Part shown: piece after piece, positions 52,095 through 60,915 of the stretch
How positions within the stretch are numbered: the stretch's first letter is position 1
Layout: each line of letters opens with the position of its first letter
Source: Pseudomonas californiensis
Lineage (GTDB): Bacteria; Pseudomonadota; Gammaproteobacteria; Pseudomonadales; Pseudomonadaceae
Direction: 5' to 3'
DNA: 64,000 bases
NCBI RefSeq assembly: GCF_021147775.1
Contig: NZ_JAGTPK010000008.1
Location: forward strand, 124,001 to 188,000
Notes under the pieces: generated by a model
What the model was told of the DNA's origin: nothing
Database searches by the model: none
Seen by the model: the letters and a program-made list of their open reading frames with translations, nothing else
Made by a program: the position numbers and the translations under genes

Positions 52095-53270
52095 ATGACC
52101 CGTTCATTACGAATCCTCTATATCGCCATCTTCCTGGGCCTGTTGCTGGTTCTCGGCGCCTGGTCGCTGCGCAGCTTCAGCAACTTTTCCACGTCGGCCG
52201 AGACCACGGTGCTCAACGGCAAATGGACCAAGGCGGCGGAAACTCATTACGACGATGAGTTCCCGATCAAGCGTCTGGGCACCAACCTCTGGGCGGCGCT
52301 GGACTACAAGCTGTTCAAGGAAGGGCGTCCGGGCGTAGTGCTCGGCAAGGACCAGTGGCTGTACACCGATGAAGAGTTCGACGCTGTTGCCAATGGCGAA
52401 CAGAACGAAGCGGACAACCTGGCGTTGATCCAGGGCGTGCGCGATGCGCTGGAAAAACAGGGCAGCAAACTGGTCCTGGCCATCGTTCCGGCCAAGACTC
52501 GCCTTTACCCGGAGCATATCGGTAACAGCAAACCTGCCAGCCTGCATGTGGATCTGTATCAACAGTTCCATGCGCAGGTGGCCCAGGCTGGCATCTTCGC
52601 CCCGGACCTGCTGGCTCCGCTGCAGGCCGCCAAACAGCAAGGCCAGGTGTTTCTGCGTACCGACACTCACTGGACCCCACTGGGTGCCGAAGTGGCAGCC
52701 AAACAACTGGGCGTTGCGATTGCGCAGAAAACCCCGCTCAGCGGCGAGCCTGAACAGTTCGTCACGCAGGCCAGGGAAAGCGCTCCCTACAAAGGCGACC
52801 TGACCAACTTCCTGCCGCTGGACCCGCTGTTCAGCAACCTGCTGCCCAAGCCTGACGACCTGCAACAACGCAGCACCGATCTGGCAGAAGGCGCCGCCGC
52901 TGGCAACGACGCGCTGTTTGCAGACAGCGACATCCCGGTCGGCCTGGTCGGCACCAGCTACAGCGCCAACCCTAACTGGAACTTCGTGGGTGCCTTGAAA
53001 GAAGCGTTGCGCAGTGACGTCGTCAACTATGCCGAAGACGGCCACGGCCCGATTCTGCCGATGCTCAAGTACCTGCAGACCGATGCGTTCAAGAACACCC
53101 CGCCGCAAGTGGTCATCTGGGAATTCCCGGAGCGCTACCTGCCGGCTCACAACGACCTTGGTGAGTTCGATCCGCAGTGGATCGCTCAGCTGAAGAAATC
53201 CCGTGATTCCAAAGAAAATCTGGCGCTTGGCGCCACCCCATCCGAGTCGCCCAACCGGGCGCAAAACTGA
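52095..53270 (+). CDS. algJ: Alginate O-acetyltransferase AlgJ
   Basis: This 391-residue protein is held by an N-terminal signal-anchor (about 8-27). It has an SGNH-like domain: D190 and H192 (DTHW) and S288 (GTSYSA) fall on the published triad when counting from the ATG at 52095. It takes part in alginate acetylation with AlgI, AlgF and AlgX, and is similar to the N-terminal domain of AlgX. Confidence 0.96.
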   Translation: MTRSLRILYIAIFLGLLLVLGAWSLRSFSNFSTSAETTVLNGKWTKAAETHYDDEFPIKRLGTNLWAALDYKLFKEGRPGVVLGKDQWLYTDEEFDAVANGEQNEADNLALIQGVRDALEKQGSKLVLAIVPAKTRLYPEHIGNSKPASLHVDLYQQFHAQVAQAGIFAPDLLAPLQAAKQQGQVFLRTDTHWTPLGAEVAAKQLGVAIAQKTPLSGEPEQFVTQARESAPYKGDLTNFLPLDPLFSNLLPKPDDLQQRSTDLAEGAAAGNDALFADSDIPVGLVGTSYSANPNWNFVGALKEALRSDVVNYAEDGHGPILPMLKYLQTDAFKNTPPQVVIWEFPERYLPAHNDLGEFDPQWIAQLKKSRDSKENLALGATPSESPNRAQN

Positions 53271-53282
53271 GAGGACTGACTC

Positions 53283-53951
53283 ATGACTCAACAGAACACT
53301 ACCCAACGTCTGGCTAAAAACCGCCTGTTCAAAACCTGCGCACTGGCCGCGGGCCTGGGCCTGATGTCGCTGCAAGCCTTTGCCGGTGACTCCGCCCTGT
53401 ACGGCCCGACCGCACCGAAAGGCTCGACTTTCGTGCGTGTCTATAACGCCAGCAACGCCGAAATCAGCGCCAGCGTCGGCAACACCAACCTCAACGAAGT
53501 GGCGCCACTGGGCAGCACTGCGTTCAGCTTCATGCCGCCAGGTGACTACACCGCCAAGCTGGGCAGCCAGAACGTGCCGGTGAAACTGGCAGGCGACCAC
53601 TATTACACGCTGGTCAACAACGCCAGCGGCAAGCCGCAACTGGTCGAAGAGGCACCGTTCAAGAACAAACAGAAATCCCTGGTTCGTGTTCAGAACCTCA
53701 GCGACAAATCCCTGACCCTGAAAACTGCCGATGGCAAGACCGAGGTCGTCAAGACCGTGGCTGCCAAAGGTACCGGCGAGCGTGAAATCAATCCGGTCAA
53801 AGTCAGCCTGGCGCTGTACGACGGCGACAAGAAAGTCACCGATGTGAAACCTGTGGCGCTGGAGCGTGGCGAAGCCGCTGTGCTCTACATCACCGGCAGT
53901 GGCAGCAGCCTCTCGCCAGTGTGGGTCAAGCCACCGGTCGCAACCCGCTAA
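53283..53951 (+). CDS. algF: Alginate O-acetylation protein AlgF
   Basis: This 222-residue periplasmic protein is required for alginate acetylation. It has a signal peptide (about 1-35, MSLQAFAGDS) and two beta-sandwich-like halves (FVRVYNASNAEISASVG and LVRVQNLSDKSLTLKT look like related repeats). It has no catalytic motif, so an adaptor role is likely. It starts 12 nt after algJ. Confidence 0.95.
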   Translation: MTQQNTTQRLAKNRLFKTCALAAGLGLMSLQAFAGDSALYGPTAPKGSTFVRVYNASNAEISASVGNTNLNEVAPLGSTAFSFMPPGDYTAKLGSQNVPVKLAGDHYYTLVNNASGKPQLVEEAPFKNKQKSLVRVQNLSDKSLTLKTADGKTEVVKTVAAKGTGEREINPVKVSLALYDGDKKVTDVKPVALERGEAAVLYITGSGSSLSPVWVKPPVATR

Positions 53952-53965
53952 ACGGATCAAGTCAG

Positions 53966-53993
53966 CCGGCTCAAGGCATCAGCCATGAGCCGG
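53966..53993 (+). repeat. Hairpin between algF and algA
   Basis: CCGGCTCA and TGAGCCGG form a perfect 8-bp stem with a 12-nt loop in the 117-nt gap. No T-run follows. It may tune algA expression, since algA is also thought to have its own promoter in some pseudomonads. Confidence 0.5.
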
Positions 53994-54068
53994 TCGGCGC
54001 GGAACAAGAACAAGACAGAAACGACAGATACCACGTACAGCCCATATTGAATACTTTGGAGAAACAAG

Positions 54069-55520
54069 ATGATTCCAGTGATTTTGTCAGGCGGTAGCGG
54101 TTCACGACTCTGGCCGCTTTCGCGTAAACAATTCCCCAAGCAGTTCCTGGCACTGACCGGCGACCACACGCTGTTCCAGCAAACGCTGGAGCGCCTGGTG
54201 TTCGATGGCATGCAGGACCCGATTGTTGTCTGCAACAAGGAACACCGCTTCATCGTCAACGAGCAACTCGCTGCCCTGAAGCTGCAAACCCAGGCCATCC
54301 TGATGGAGCCGTTCGGTCGCAACACCGCACCGGCCGTGGCCCTGACCGCCATGAAACTGGTCAACGAAGGCAATGACGGCCTGATGCTGGTCCTGCCTGC
54401 CGACCACGTGATCGACGATCAGAAAGCACTGCAACGCGCACTGGCGCTGGCAACCGTGGCTGCTGAACGTGGTGAGATGGTGCTGTTCGGCATCCCGGCC
54501 AACAAGCCGGAAACCGGCTACGGCTACATCAAATCCACTGCCGACGCATTACTGCCGGAAGGCGTGAGCCGCGTGTCGCAATTCGTCGAGAAGCCTGACG
54601 AAAAACGCGCCAAGGAGTTCGTTGAAGCCGGTGGTTACTACTGGAACAGCGGCATGTTCCTGTTCCGCGCCAGCCGCTTCCTGGAAGAGCTGAAAAAGCA
54701 CGACCCTGATATCTACGACACATGCCTGATGACACTTGAGCGCAGCACAGAAGATGGCGACACCGTCGAAATCGACGCGTCGACTTTCGCCTGCTGCCCG
54801 GACAATTCCATTGACTACGCGGTGATGGAAAAAACCCAACGCGCTTGCGTCGTGCCATTGTCGGCCGGCTGGAGCGATGTCGGCTGCTGGTCTTCGCTAT
54901 GGGAAGTGAATGCCAAGGACGCCAACGGCAACGTCACCAAGGGCGACGTTGTCATCCAGGACAGCCGCAACTGCATGATCCACGGCAACGGCAAGCTGGT
55001 ATCGGTGATCGGTCTGGACAACATTGTGGTCGTCGAAACCAAGGACGCCATGATGATTGCCCACAAGGACAAGGTCCAGGGCGTCAAGCAGATGGTCAAC
55101 ACCCTGAACGAACAGGGTCGCACCGAAACCCAGAACCACCTCGAAGTTTACCGTCCGTGGGGCTCCTACGACTCGGTCGACATGGGCGGTCGTTTCCAGG
55201 TCAAGCGCATCTCGGTCAAGCCGGGCGCCTGCCTGTCGCTGCAAATGCACCACCACCGCGCCGAACACTGGATCGTGGTGTCCGGTACAGCGCAGGTGAC
55301 CTGTGACGAGAACGTATTCCTGCTCACCGAAAACCAGTCCACCTACATCCCGATCGCCTCGGTGCATCGCCTGAAAAACCCAGGCAAGATCCCGTTGGAG
55401 ATCATTGAAGTGCAATCGGGCAGCTACCTGGGCGAAGACGACATCGAGCGTTTCGAAGATGTCTACGGCCGCTCGGGCGCGCTGGAAGCAGGCGTGAAAA
55501 CCCAGACGATCGCGCGTTAA
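54069..55520 (+). CDS. algA: Mannose-6-phosphate isomerase / mannose-1-phosphate guanylyltransferase
   Basis: This 483-residue bifunctional enzyme makes mannose-6-phosphate and GDP-mannose, the AlgD substrate. The pyrophosphorylase signature is GGSGSRLWPLSRKQFPKQF near the N terminus, and FVEKPDEKRA follows. The C-terminal cupin isomerase has QMHHHRAEHWIVVSG metal ligands. It is last in the operon and a strong terminator follows. Confidence 0.97.
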   Translation: MIPVILSGGSGSRLWPLSRKQFPKQFLALTGDHTLFQQTLERLVFDGMQDPIVVCNKEHRFIVNEQLAALKLQTQAILMEPFGRNTAPAVALTAMKLVNEGNDGLMLVLPADHVIDDQKALQRALALATVAAERGEMVLFGIPANKPETGYGYIKSTADALLPEGVSRVSQFVEKPDEKRAKEFVEAGGYYWNSGMFLFRASRFLEELKKHDPDIYDTCLMTLERSTEDGDTVEIDASTFACCPDNSIDYAVMEKTQRACVVPLSAGWSDVGCWSSLWEVNAKDANGNVTKGDVVIQDSRNCMIHGNGKLVSVIGLDNIVVVETKDAMMIAHKDKVQGVKQMVNTLNEQGRTETQNHLEVYRPWGSYDSVDMGGRFQVKRISVKPGACLSLQMHHHRAEHWIVVSGTAQVTCDENVFLLTENQSTYIPIASVHRLKNPGKIPLEIIEVQSGSYLGEDDIERFEDVYGRSGALEAGVKTQTIAR

Positions 55521-55551
55521 CGATCAGCCTGACGGCACGCTGTAACAGTTG

Positions 55552-55604
55552 AAACCCAACCCCTGCCTGCGTATCCCCATCCGCAGGCGGGGGGTGGGTT
55601 TTTT
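55552..55604. terminator. Terminator of the alginate operon
   Basis: AAACCCAACCCCTGCCTGCG pairs with CGCAGGCGGGGGGTGGGTTT over a 10-nt loop, followed by T. The A-rich opposite end lets it also end the convergent RHS gene. Confidence 0.92.
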
Positions 55605-55631
55605 GTTCTGGGAAACCCTGTTTCAAGTGTT

Positions 55632-58412
55632 TCAGCTCGCGCGACTGGGCACAGAACGGTTGGATGAAGAGCTGTTGGGACGGTTGGCGAGCACATTGAA
55701 GCGGTCGATTGAAAGCCCATGCATTTCTCCAGCCTTGTCATCGTGCATCTGCGTCACGATATAGGTCCCCCAGAAATCAGCTACCCGGGTCAGCCATGTC
55801 TCGAATTTACTGAAGCGATGTTTCCAGGATTGATAGGTTGCCTTGAGCTCACTGTTTTGTTGTATCGCTTCTCTGACCACCGCTCGTTGGTACCCAGTCG
55901 CCTGCTCTGAAGACAGCGTGTAGTCCATGTCAAAGGCTGGGTAATAAAAATCATCATTGGTATTCAGCTCGAGGTGCGAGAGCTCATGAATCAATGTCGA
56001 CATTTTTGCGACCAGTGAGTTAGCCCGAAACTCCGCGGTAAAAAATATCCGTTTGTGGGTATCTTCTGGAAAGACAAATGCGTACTCGCTGACCGGAGGG
56101 CCATAGGCATCGCCCTCCAGGTAAACGAGCTGATCTCGCCGCGCTCCTCCCCTCTGATATTGAGACAGTGCGCTGATGATGCTTGTGTAGCCCGCAATCA
56201 CACCTGACACAAATACGTTCGACTCGCCCTGTTTGGCCAGTGCTTCGGCACCTACAAACGCCTCAAGCCCAGTCACGTCGCCGCTCGCCAGGCGCGACAC
56301 CGCTTTGCGCATCCCACTCAGCCCTTCTTCGATAGCCATATCCAGCGTAAATACCAGGGCGTGCTCTCCTGCGCGCTCCATCTCCTCGATACCGCGATAC
56401 TTTATGGCATAAGTCTTCGTAGCGTTTTTTTCAAAAGAGTCGTTCATTCCTTGATAGACCGTTCCTTGTAGGTCAACTCCGCTGCACACCCTGTTTTTGG
56501 CGAAGCAGAACAGGTTCAACCCATCCACAGTCCCCGCTGGGTCCGGATTGATCCACCTCTGCAGCCACGGCGCGTAATACCTCAGACCGTAGTAATACAA
56601 GCCCGTGGCATCACGCTCCTTGCCGGAATAACGCGCGGTTTTGTAGTTCGCCTCGATGGCATCCCTGCCCGCCCACCAGGACGTTTCGCCGAAGGGGTAA
56701 TAACTTTCCTGACTGATCAGTTGCGCCGTCTCATCCAGCTCAATGGTGCAGGAGCCCAGGTGGTCGGCAAGCGTATAGCGGATCTGATCTTTTTTAACGG
56801 CATCAGACGGCCAGTGCAGTGCTCGCACGCTGCTGCGTCCAGCCTGCGCGATGATGACGTGCAGGGTTTCGCCGGTCGCTGTGTTGGTGCGAATTTCAAG
56901 TCCTGGCAAATAACGGACTTCTGCTGTATGCGTGACAGCTCTGGCTTGCGTGGTTCGCACCTTGCGCAGACGCTGGCCGCTGGCGTCGTAAACGTAACGT
57001 TCGCTGTCGTCGATACCGGCTTCGCGTACTACCGGGTTGACCTGCTGAAGCTGATTGCGACGGTCCCAGCTAAGGGCCTGCCCGGCTCGCAACTGACGAA
57101 GATTGCCATTGGCATCGAACGCAGCGGCGATGTCCTGTTCGTCGGGAATCTGATCGTCGACCACCGGCAAGCTGCGGTTGCCATGGCCCGCGGTCATCAG
57201 TGTCCGGGAATGCGACTGTGAACCACTATGGACCAGCTGCCGCAGATTGCCGCCTGCGTCGTAGTGATAAATCTGTGTGTAATTGCTCAGTTGCGAGGGG
57301 TCGGGCGGGCTTTGGAAACCGGGAGCAGCCGGCCCGCGAGACCCCATTGCGGCTTCGCGTCCCGTGGCCTCGATCAGTTGGTACAGCGTGTCGTACTGAT
57401 ACGTCGAAACGGCTTCGATGCGCTGATTGGCGAAATAGCGAACCGGCTGAGCGCGATCCTCGATGCGGATAACGTTGCCGACCGGGTCGTAGTCATACAG
57501 CAGATTCTGCAGAGGTTCATCACTGCCCTTTGCCGACTTCAACGAAAGCAGGCGACCGTCCTCACCGCAATAACGCGCCGTGCTGACCACGCTATTGTCA
57601 GCGGTTTCCGATTCGATTCGGCCCTGTGCGTCGTAATGAATATCCCTGATAAGCGTCCGCTCTGCTTCGCCCTTGAGCTGCAAACGTGCCTCTTTGAGTT
57701 GGCCTGCGACCGTATGTGCCAGAACCTGGATGTTGCCCACTGCATCGGTCTGTTTGATCACCTCCCCCAGCGCGTTGTAGCCCCAGCCTGTCGTTGCACC
57801 ACCACCAGGCTCGCACAGTGCGCAGCGCTGACCTACAGCTTCAGGCCAGTCGGGGATGCCGATACCTTGCAGAAAATGCCGGGTTTGCTCCAGCACACTG
57901 CCGGTGATTTCGAACTCGGCATTCAAGCATGTGCCAGCCGGATCATCGTGGCGAATGACTTGGCCGCACTGGTTGTGAGTGGATAAAACTGAAGTGCCAT
58001 ACTGCAGCCGCTCCACGCAAGACTCATCTTCAAACACCGCAGTGGGCCTGAGCTTCTTGTCATACTCAACCCGCCGAACGGTGTCTCGGCCGTCCCAGCT
58101 CATCAAGATCTGCCCGCCCATACCCGGCAGCATGATCCGCCAACCTGAGTCCGTGCTTTCGCTTGCCAGCACCTGACCCGAGAGGGAATGAACAGCCGTC
58201 AGGTTGGCAGGCGCACCGTCCGCCCATAGCCGAGGATCCCAGCTGGCAACGAGCCGCCCCGCTGCATCAAACGCCGAACGGCTGATGCGCTTCTCAGGTG
58301 GGTCGATAACTGACCTTCGGCACAGACCAATTGAAGCGATCACTGCCCCTCGGGGATCAAGTTCTGACAACACCGGGGTGCGTCTGTGCAACGTGGCAGC
58401 AGTCATGTTCAT
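55632..58412 (-). CDS. RHS-repeat protein with a zincin-like C-terminal domain
   Basis: This 926-residue protein has degenerate YD repeats through the first ~560 residues (for example YDAQGRIESETADNS, YDYDPVGNVIRIEDRAQP) and the RHS core at about 565-650 (ERDATGLYYYGLRYYAPWLQRW, DPAGTVDGLNLFCF). The usual DPxG end motif reads DLQG. From about residue 656 comes a 271-residue variable tip with HELSHLELNTNDDFYY at 809-824: an HExxH motif followed by a T-x-D-type acidic ligand, as in Asp-zincin (M35-like) metallopeptidases. No signal peptide or PAAR domain is seen, so it looks like a TccC-type protein. Targets are unknown. No immunity gene lies beside it. Start ATG at 58412 or 58406. Confidence 0.85.
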   Translation of the reverse strand: MNMTAATLHRRTPVLSELDPRGAVIASIGLCRRSVIDPPEKRISRSAFDAAGRLVASWDPRLWADGAPANLTAVHSLSGQVLASESTDSGWRIMLPGMGGQILMSWDGRDTVRRVEYDKKLRPTAVFEDESCVERLQYGTSVLSTHNQCGQVIRHDDPAGTCLNAEFEITGSVLEQTRHFLQGIGIPDWPEAVGQRCALCEPGGGATTGWGYNALGEVIKQTDAVGNIQVLAHTVAGQLKEARLQLKGEAERTLIRDIHYDAQGRIESETADNSVVSTARYCGEDGRLLSLKSAKGSDEPLQNLLYDYDPVGNVIRIEDRAQPVRYFANQRIEAVSTYQYDTLYQLIEATGREAAMGSRGPAAPGFQSPPDPSQLSNYTQIYHYDAGGNLRQLVHSGSQSHSRTLMTAGHGNRSLPVVDDQIPDEQDIAAAFDANGNLRQLRAGQALSWDRRNQLQQVNPVVREAGIDDSERYVYDASGQRLRKVRTTQARAVTHTAEVRYLPGLEIRTNTATGETLHVIIAQAGRSSVRALHWPSDAVKKDQIRYTLADHLGSCTIELDETAQLISQESYYPFGETSWWAGRDAIEANYKTARYSGKERDATGLYYYGLRYYAPWLQRWINPDPAGTVDGLNLFCFAKNRVCSGVDLQGTVYQGMNDSFEKNATKTYAIKYRGIEEMERAGEHALVFTLDMAIEEGLSGMRKAVSRLASGDVTGLEAFVGAEALAKQGESNVFVSGVIAGYTSIISALSQYQRGGARRDQLVYLEGDAYGPPVSEYAFVFPEDTHKRIFFTAEFRANSLVAKMSTLIHELSHLELNTNDDFYYPAFDMDYTLSSEQATGYQRAVVREAIQQNSELKATYQSWKHRFSKFETWLTRVADFWGTYIVTQMHDDKAGEMHGLSIDRFNVLANRPNSSSSNRSVPSRAS

Positions 58413-58598
58413 GGCCTGATCAATTTCATTGAACTATCAAACAGTGTAGGTCGAAAGAACAGCCTGACCTTACATAGCGATCAGCGGCTCAACTTCGGGT
58501 GTTCTATCGGATACCTCTCAGGACTAGTAACTCTGTCAGTCGCAATAAATTTTCATACATGGTTTTTTGAAGCTCCCTCCCGACGCTGGAGAAGAATC

Positions 58599-60287
58599 AT
58601 GAAAGACAGCGACATACATGACAGCGACCATTTGCCTTTCGGTCCAGAATCGGAAGCCCCTAATAGAGGGCCTATCGAAAAAGACGATCGCGGAAATACC
58701 GTGTTTGAAGCGTGTCGGGGAGGTAGTAACGGTAATGGCGTCTGCCTTCCTTTCTGGAACGAGTATCGGGGCACCTGGATGTCCTATTACAAGGGGTGCC
58801 GGAATCTACGGATTGCCGATTCAATATTGCCGGGAACACATAACTCGGGATATGACAAAAAAGCGCCGTATACCAACAGTCTTGAGACCTGTCAGGATCA
58901 CCCACCTTTTGAACAATTGATGACAGGTATCAGGGTACTGGACCTTAGAGTAAGATTTAATTGGGGCTACCCAGACAAAGATCCCAGACGATTTTCAATT
59001 ATTCACGACTCGGCCTCGGGCCGCACCGTTGAAGTCGACTTCCTTGAGACAGTCCTGAGGTTTCATCGTCACAAACCGGCCCAAGGCAGCGCGACCAAAG
59101 AAGTCGTTATTCTCGACTTTCATGATTTGCAGGAATTTACGCACGAAGCCCACCTGGAACTCCGTGACATCATCAAAAAACGTATCGGTTCAAGTTTGAT
59201 TCCGCCCTGGATGAGCGATTTGACCCTTCAGCAGATATGGAACTACGATGGTTTGAACGTCGTGGTCGCGTACCGCAATGATGACCGAGACCCTTTATTC
59301 TGGCCAGGGGTCAATCAACGGTGGATCGGCCATGACACACCTTCAACAGATGAGCTAAAGGACTTCTTGAACGGGGTGGCACACGAAACCAAGCCCTACG
59401 ACGAGCTGAGGGCAGCTCAATGTGCAAAATATAATAAATTCCCTCTGTACACACCCGATGACTTCTCTGACAAGGTCATGGACTGGTTTTATCCATACCA
59501 TGACCAAGCCTATATACAAGACTTTTTTATCATCAACACGGATTGGTCCTTGCGCCAACGTCTTGTAGATTGTTGCATCGTTGCCAATGATGACAAGGCG
59601 GAAAGAATAAAAGGTTATTACAGCTATACTATTCCCCAATCAACTGAACACACACTGACGAGCGGCTATCGGGCCTTGATCGCCTACATGGCAAACGCCC
59701 ACTGGACAAAGACATTACATCTGCCACTGTCTGCACCCGCTGAAGGTTCACTCCAGATCGTCACTCAAGCGCAGTATTCCACCGAGTTGATAATGGCCCG
59801 CTCCGACTTTCCCGCCGCATCGATAACACTTCGCATGGGAGACATCCTTAATTTCGCGCCGCACCCCGATCCTGGAATCACCTGGCAGCTGCTAGGCCCC
59901 CGCTACCTGGCTGAAAACAATCAACCCAACATTCCCGTCCCACTGTCACGCGACAAGTTCAGTCGTTACATCCTTGAAGATGGTCACTGGAACAAGAACC
60001 TGCAACTTCCTCTGCAGGCCCCCGCCTGGAGCATCATCGGCATAACGTCGAGTGCGGGCTACACGTCGACGCTCAGTGGGAACAATCTGCAGCACAAGAC
60101 TGATGTCAGCATCCCCACTGGTTTTCGGGGGGCTTTCATGTTCCATGCGGACACAGGGTTGTGGGAGCAGCTTGAGAAACCAGCAAAAACTCCAGGCTCA
60201 CGTAACAGGCGGTGGAGTTGGAGCGGTCTCCTGACTGCGGTCAAGCGCTGGCTGTTCAAACCCCGCAATCATCGAGACGAATGTTGA
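58599..60287 (+). CDS. PI-PLC-like phosphodiesterase with duplicated C-terminal module
   Basis: This 562-residue protein has a PI-PLC X-like domain: ADSILPGTHNSGY with H81, LDLRVRF with R117 and SIIHDSASGRT with H136, corresponding to the two catalytic histidines and the arginine of bacterial PI-PLC. After about residue 330 it carries two similar ~65-residue modules (NAHWTKTLHLPLSAPAEG and DGHWNKNLQLPLQAPAWS), perhaps binding modules. There is no signal peptide. The ATG at 58599 follows GGAGAAG. Base composition is lower in GC than the alginate genes, suggesting acquisition by transfer. It is divergent from the RHS gene. Confidence 0.83.
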   Translation: MKDSDIHDSDHLPFGPESEAPNRGPIEKDDRGNTVFEACRGGSNGNGVCLPFWNEYRGTWMSYYKGCRNLRIADSILPGTHNSGYDKKAPYTNSLETCQDHPPFEQLMTGIRVLDLRVRFNWGYPDKDPRRFSIIHDSASGRTVEVDFLETVLRFHRHKPAQGSATKEVVILDFHDLQEFTHEAHLELRDIIKKRIGSSLIPPWMSDLTLQQIWNYDGLNVVVAYRNDDRDPLFWPGVNQRWIGHDTPSTDELKDFLNGVAHETKPYDELRAAQCAKYNKFPLYTPDDFSDKVMDWFYPYHDQAYIQDFFIINTDWSLRQRLVDCCIVANDDKAERIKGYYSYTIPQSTEHTLTSGYRALIAYMANAHWTKTLHLPLSAPAEGSLQIVTQAQYSTELIMARSDFPAASITLRMGDILNFAPHPDPGITWQLLGPRYLAENNQPNIPVPLSRDKFSRYILEDGHWNKNLQLPLQAPAWSIIGITSSAGYTSTLSGNNLQHKTDVSIPTGFRGAFMFHADTGLWEQLEKPAKTPGSRNRRWSWSGLLTAVKRWLFKPRNHRDEC

Positions 60288-60433
60288 AAGGGATGGGCAT
60301 CGACGCGTGCAACCACTGGCATGTGTCCTGATGAAAGCAAGCACAGCGCCTGCGGCACAGACCAACGGCGCATTCGCACACCTCACCCGGCTTTCTGTAG
60401 GATGTCGACTTCTGTCTTAACGAGGTGCGACTC

Positions 60434-60898
60434 ATGCTCATCGGTGCGGTGCTTATCCTGACCTGGCTGATTCTGCTGCTGCGTTATCCGGCCAAGGCAC
60501 TGCCCGTATCACTGGCTGCCGCTTTGGGTCTTGGCATCGTGGCCGCCGTCGTGATCTGGCAGGACAGTCGTGAAACACGCCAACTCGAACAGTTGGACAT
60601 ACGCCTCAGCTACGCTGCGCAGACCTGCCCCGCTGACCGTCCTTTGCACATAATGATCACCAACACCAACAAGGTGTCGCTGCAAGCGCTACGCTGGCGT
60701 ATTGCAGCCTACGCGCCTGGCGATACCGTCAATCTGGCAGACAATACCTAGACCTCCGCGCGCTACCGCGGCCCCGGCGATTTACAGGCGAATGCCCAAT
60801 GGCAGGACTGTGTGCCGCTGCCTGCGTTGAGAGCGGGTTATCGTCCGCAAACGCTGGAGTTTCGTGCAGAACATCTTCAAGGCAGTTTCTCGGACTGA
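60434..60898 (+). pseudogene. Small membrane protein gene interrupted by an in-frame amber codon
   Basis: The frame starts at ATG 60434 (GAGG at 60422-60425). It runs 105 codons through an N-terminal membrane pair (LIGAVLILTWLILLLRYP, SLAAALGLGIVAAVVIW) and a periplasmic-type domain with one cysteine, then meets TAG at 60749-60751. The same frame then continues for 48 sense codons, with coding-like composition (TSARYRGPGDLQANAQWQDC ... RPQTLEFRAEHLQGSFSD), to TGA at 60896. A single change of a Tyr codon would explain this. Translation could stop at 105 residues, so the product may be truncated or lost. Function is unknown. Confidence 0.75.
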
Positions 60899-60915
60899 CT
60901 CACAAGGACTCCTAC

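Noticed and set aside
58386..58598. N-terminal extension of the PI-PLC-like frame into the RHS gene start
   Set aside because: The ATG at 58599 has a good ribosome site, and the extension has no domain and overlaps the divergent gene.
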